From assembly GCA_946478975.1 (NCBI GenBank), contig CAMLEO010000330.1, forward strand, positions 1-7,247: a stretch of DNA of 7,247 nt, read 5' to 3'. Of this stretch, positions 5,562 to 7,247 are shown in pieces. The position numbers were made by a program, and so were the translations under genes. This DNA comes from an uncultured Steroidobacter sp. (GTDB taxonomy: Bacteria > Pseudomonadota > Gammaproteobacteria > Steroidobacterales > Steroidobacteraceae). Under the pieces are notes generated by a model that ran no database searches, was not told the origin of the DNA, and worked only from the letters and a program-made list of their open reading frames with translations. The stretch's first letter is position 1. Each line of letters opens with the position of its first letter.

Positions 5562-6710
5562 CAGCCCGCCCAGGGTGAGCGGAAACATTCGATTCTCCAG
5601 CAGCTCGCGCGTCAGCTGCACTGAAGGCGTGTAATCCCAGCGCGGCTCCGGTTCGGGATTCAGCCACACGTGATGCGGCCAGGTCCTGACCAGGCGCTGC
5701 ATCCACACCGACCCCGCCTCCTCGTTCCAATGCTCGATGCTGCCGCCCGGCTGCACGATTTCATACGGGCTCATCGACGCGTCGCCGACCAGGATCAGCT
5801 TGTAATCGTGCCCGTAGGTGCGCATGACTTCGTGCGTCGGAATGCGTTCGGCGCGGCGGCGGCGATTGTCCTTCCACACGTGCTCGTAGACGAAGTTGTG
5901 GAAATAGAAATATTCCAGGTGTTTGAACTCGGTGCGCGCCGCCGAGAACAGCTCCTCGCAGACGCGCACGTGATAATCCATCGAGCCGCCGACATCCAGG
6001 AACAGCAGCACCTTGATCGCGTTGTGACGCTCCGGCACGAACTTCAAATCCAGCATGCCGGCGTTGCGGGCGGTCGAATCGATCGTGCCATCCAGGTCCA
6101 GCAGCTCCGCCGCGCCCTCGCGAGCAAACTTTCGGAGCTTGCGTAGCGCGATCTTGATATTGCGTGTGCCGAGCTCGACGGTGTCGTCCAGATTCTTGAA
6201 CTCGCGCTGATCCCAGACTTTCACCGCACTCTTGTTGCGCGACTCGTCCTGGCCGATGCGAATGCCTTCGGGGTTGTAACCATACGCTCCGAACGGTGAG
6301 GTGCCGCCGGTGCCAATCCATTTGTTGCCGCCCTGGTGACGTTCCTTCTGCTCCGCGAGCCGCTGCTTGAGCGTTTCGATCAGCTTGTCCCAGCCGCCGA
6401 GCGCCTGGATCTGCGCCTTCTCTTCCTCCGACAGCACGCGCTCGCCCACGCGCCTGAGCCATCCTTCCGGAATGCTGGCCATCAGCGACTCGAACAATTC
6501 CTCGGCGCCTTTGAAATGCGCCGCGAACGCGCGATCGAAACGATCGAAGTGACGTTCGTCTTTCACCAGGCAGGCGCGCGACAGGTAATAGAAATCTTCG
6601 GCGCTGGCGCCGGCCACTCGCGCCTGCAACGCCTGCAGCAGCGACAGGAACTCGGTGATCGACACCGGCACCCCGCCCTCGCGCAGTTTGAAAAAGAACG
6701 GTACCAGCAT
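5535..6710 (-). CDS. CoxE-like von Willebrand factor A domain protein (partner of MoxR ATPase)
   Basis: This 391-residue protein matches the CoxE-like VWA family encoded beside MoxR AAA+ ATPases. Such pairs are thought to remodel or mature other protein complexes, as in carbon monoxide dehydrogenase maturation by CoxD/CoxE; the client here is unknown. The N-terminal part (MLVPFFFKLREGGVPVSITE) and the glycine-rich GTGGTSPFGAYGYNPEGIRIG stretch (about 133-153) are typical of the family. The VWA fold starts near residue 230. Its metal site begins with LDVGGSM, giving Asp239, Gly241 and Ser243 where the classic motif is DxSxS, so one Ser is replaced by Gly. LVGDASM (about 307-313) supplies the later MIDAS Asp. 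No signal peptide or membrane helix is evident, suggesting a cytoplasmic protein. The ATG at 6710 follows the MoxR stop by 10 nt, indicating one operon; its Shine-Dalgarno is weak. Confidence 0.9.
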   Translation of the reverse strand: MLVPFFFKLREGGVPVSITEFLSLLQALQARVAGASAEDFYYLSRACLVKDERHFDRFDRAFAAHFKGAEELFESLMASIPEGWLRRVGERVLSEEEKAQIQALGGWDKLIETLKQRLAEQKERHQGGNKWIGTGGTSPFGAYGYNPEGIRIGQDESRNKSAVKVWDQREFKNLDDTVELGTRNIKIALRKLRKFAREGAAELLDLDGTIDSTARNAGMLDLKFVPERHNAIKVLLFLDVGGSMDYHVRVCEELFSAARTEFKHLEYFYFHNFVYEHVWKDNRRRRAERIPTHEVMRTYGHDYKLILVGDASMSPYEIVQPGGSIEHWNEEAGSVWMQRLVRTWPHHVWLNPEPEPRWDYTPSVQLTRELLENRMFPLTLGGLEQAIKALH

Positions 6711-6720
6711 GGCCGGCGCT

Positions 6721-7247
6721 CTAACGGCCGCGGCGGTTCAGGAACACCAGCTGCTCGAACAAATGCACATCCTGCTCGTTCTTCAGCAGCGCGCCGTACA
6801 GCGGCGGGATGGATTTCTTCGGATCGTCGCTGCGCAGCGCTTCGGCGGGAATGTCTTCGGCCAGCAGCAGCTTGATCCAGTCCAGCAGCTCGGACGTCGA
6901 AGGTTTCTTTTTCAGCCCCGGCGTCTCGCGCACTTTGAAGAACGCGCTCAACGCTTCGGACAGCAGCTCTTTCTTCAGCGTCGGATAGTGCACGCCGACG
7001 ATGCGCTCCATGGTCGTTGCATCGGGGAAACGGATGTAATGAAAGAAACAACGGCGCAGGAACGCGTCGGGGAGTTCTTTCTCGTTGTTGCTGGTGATGA
7101 TGATGATCGGACGATGCCGCGCCTTGATCCACTGGCGCGTCTCGTACACATAGAACTCCATGCGGTCGAGCTCGCGCAGCAGGTCGTTGGGGAATTCGAT
7201 GTCGGCTTTGTCGATCTCATCCACCAGCAGCACCGGCTGCACATCGC
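6721..7247 (-). CDS. MoxR-family AAA+ ATPase, C-terminal part, 5' end outside the window
   Basis: The reading frame runs open to the right edge and encodes the last ~174 residues of a MoxR-type AAA+ ATPase (full length about 280-330 in this family). Counting from the Val encoded at 7242-7240, Walker B LLVDEIDKAD is at 5-14, sensor 1 lies in IITSNNEKELPDAF (48-61), and RR at 63-64 before CFFHYIRFPD is the arginine-finger region. The AAA lid follows, ending YGALLKNEQDVHLFEQLVFLNRRGR-like (about 149-173). The Walker A loop must lie beyond the window. The GTG at 7242 is internal, not a start, because the preceding codon is Asp in the family-typical DVQPVLLVDEID context. The VWA gene begins 10 nt after the stop codon, the standard MoxR-VWA arrangement. 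The ATPase is presumed to drive conformational work on a client bound through the VWA partner. Confidence 0.92.
   Translation of the reverse strand, partial: DVQPVLLVDEIDKADIEFPNDLLRELDRMEFYVYETRQWIKARHRPIIIITSNNEKELPDAFLRRCFFHYIRFPDATTMERIVGVHYPTLKKELLSEALSAFFKVRETPGLKKKPSTSELLDWIKLLLAEDIPAEALRSDDPKKSIPPLYGALLKNEQDVHLFEQLVFLNRRGR

Noticed and set aside
5761..6462. Second minus-strand frame inside the VWA gene (about 230 codons)
   Set aside because: It is an Arg/Gly/Ala-rich shifted frame of the VWA gene, with no domain and no plausible start.
1..7247. Defence island, mobile element, CRISPR array or novel multi-gene system
   Set aside because: All eight genes belong to known housekeeping or widespread families; no direct-repeat arrays, transposase, integrase, toxin or nuclease genes were seen.

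Overview
This GC-rich window reads as ordinary chromosome of a gammaproteobacterium. The rpoN-hpf-rapZ block is a gammaproteobacterial core cluster, and mgtE directly after rapZ recalls the Xanthomonas-type version of the locus. That points to the Xanthomonadales / Nevskiales / Steroidobacter side of the class, a placement inferred from gene order and protein style rather than tested. I see no rRNA, tRNA, CRISPR array, insertion sequence, phage gene or attachment site.

Left part, plus strand (1-3569): the C-terminal half of sigma-54 (rpoN, cut by the window edge), the ribosome hibernation factor hpf, the nucleotide-binding regulator rapZ and the magnesium channel mgtE follow one another in the same direction. 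The hpf-rapZ gap (1187-1304) contains a strong hairpin. The usual nitrogen-PTS gene ptsN is absent from between hpf and rapZ, and no PTS genes lie between rapZ and mgtE.

Middle (3534-5503): a patatin-like serine lipase/esterase gene on the minus strand converges on mgtE, and the two coding ends overlap by 36 nt. It diverges from a plus-strand gene for a Bcp/PrxQ-type peroxiredoxin carrying a signal peptide, which suggests an exported peroxide-detoxifying enzyme. The region between them is short and holds two small inverted repeats but no clear promoter.

Right part, minus strand (5535-7247): a MoxR-type AAA+ ATPase gene (cut by the right edge) is followed after 10 nt by a CoxE-like von Willebrand factor A gene. 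MoxR-VWA pairs are generally thought to act as chaperone/metal-insertion or complex-maturation modules; the target is not visible here. The VWA gene converges on the peroxiredoxin gene, and a long hairpin sits across its stop codon.

No new multi-gene system was found. The points most worth checking are the PTS-less form of the rpoN-rapZ-mgtE cluster, the altered C-terminus of RapZ and the hairpin at the convergent peroxiredoxin/VWA junction.
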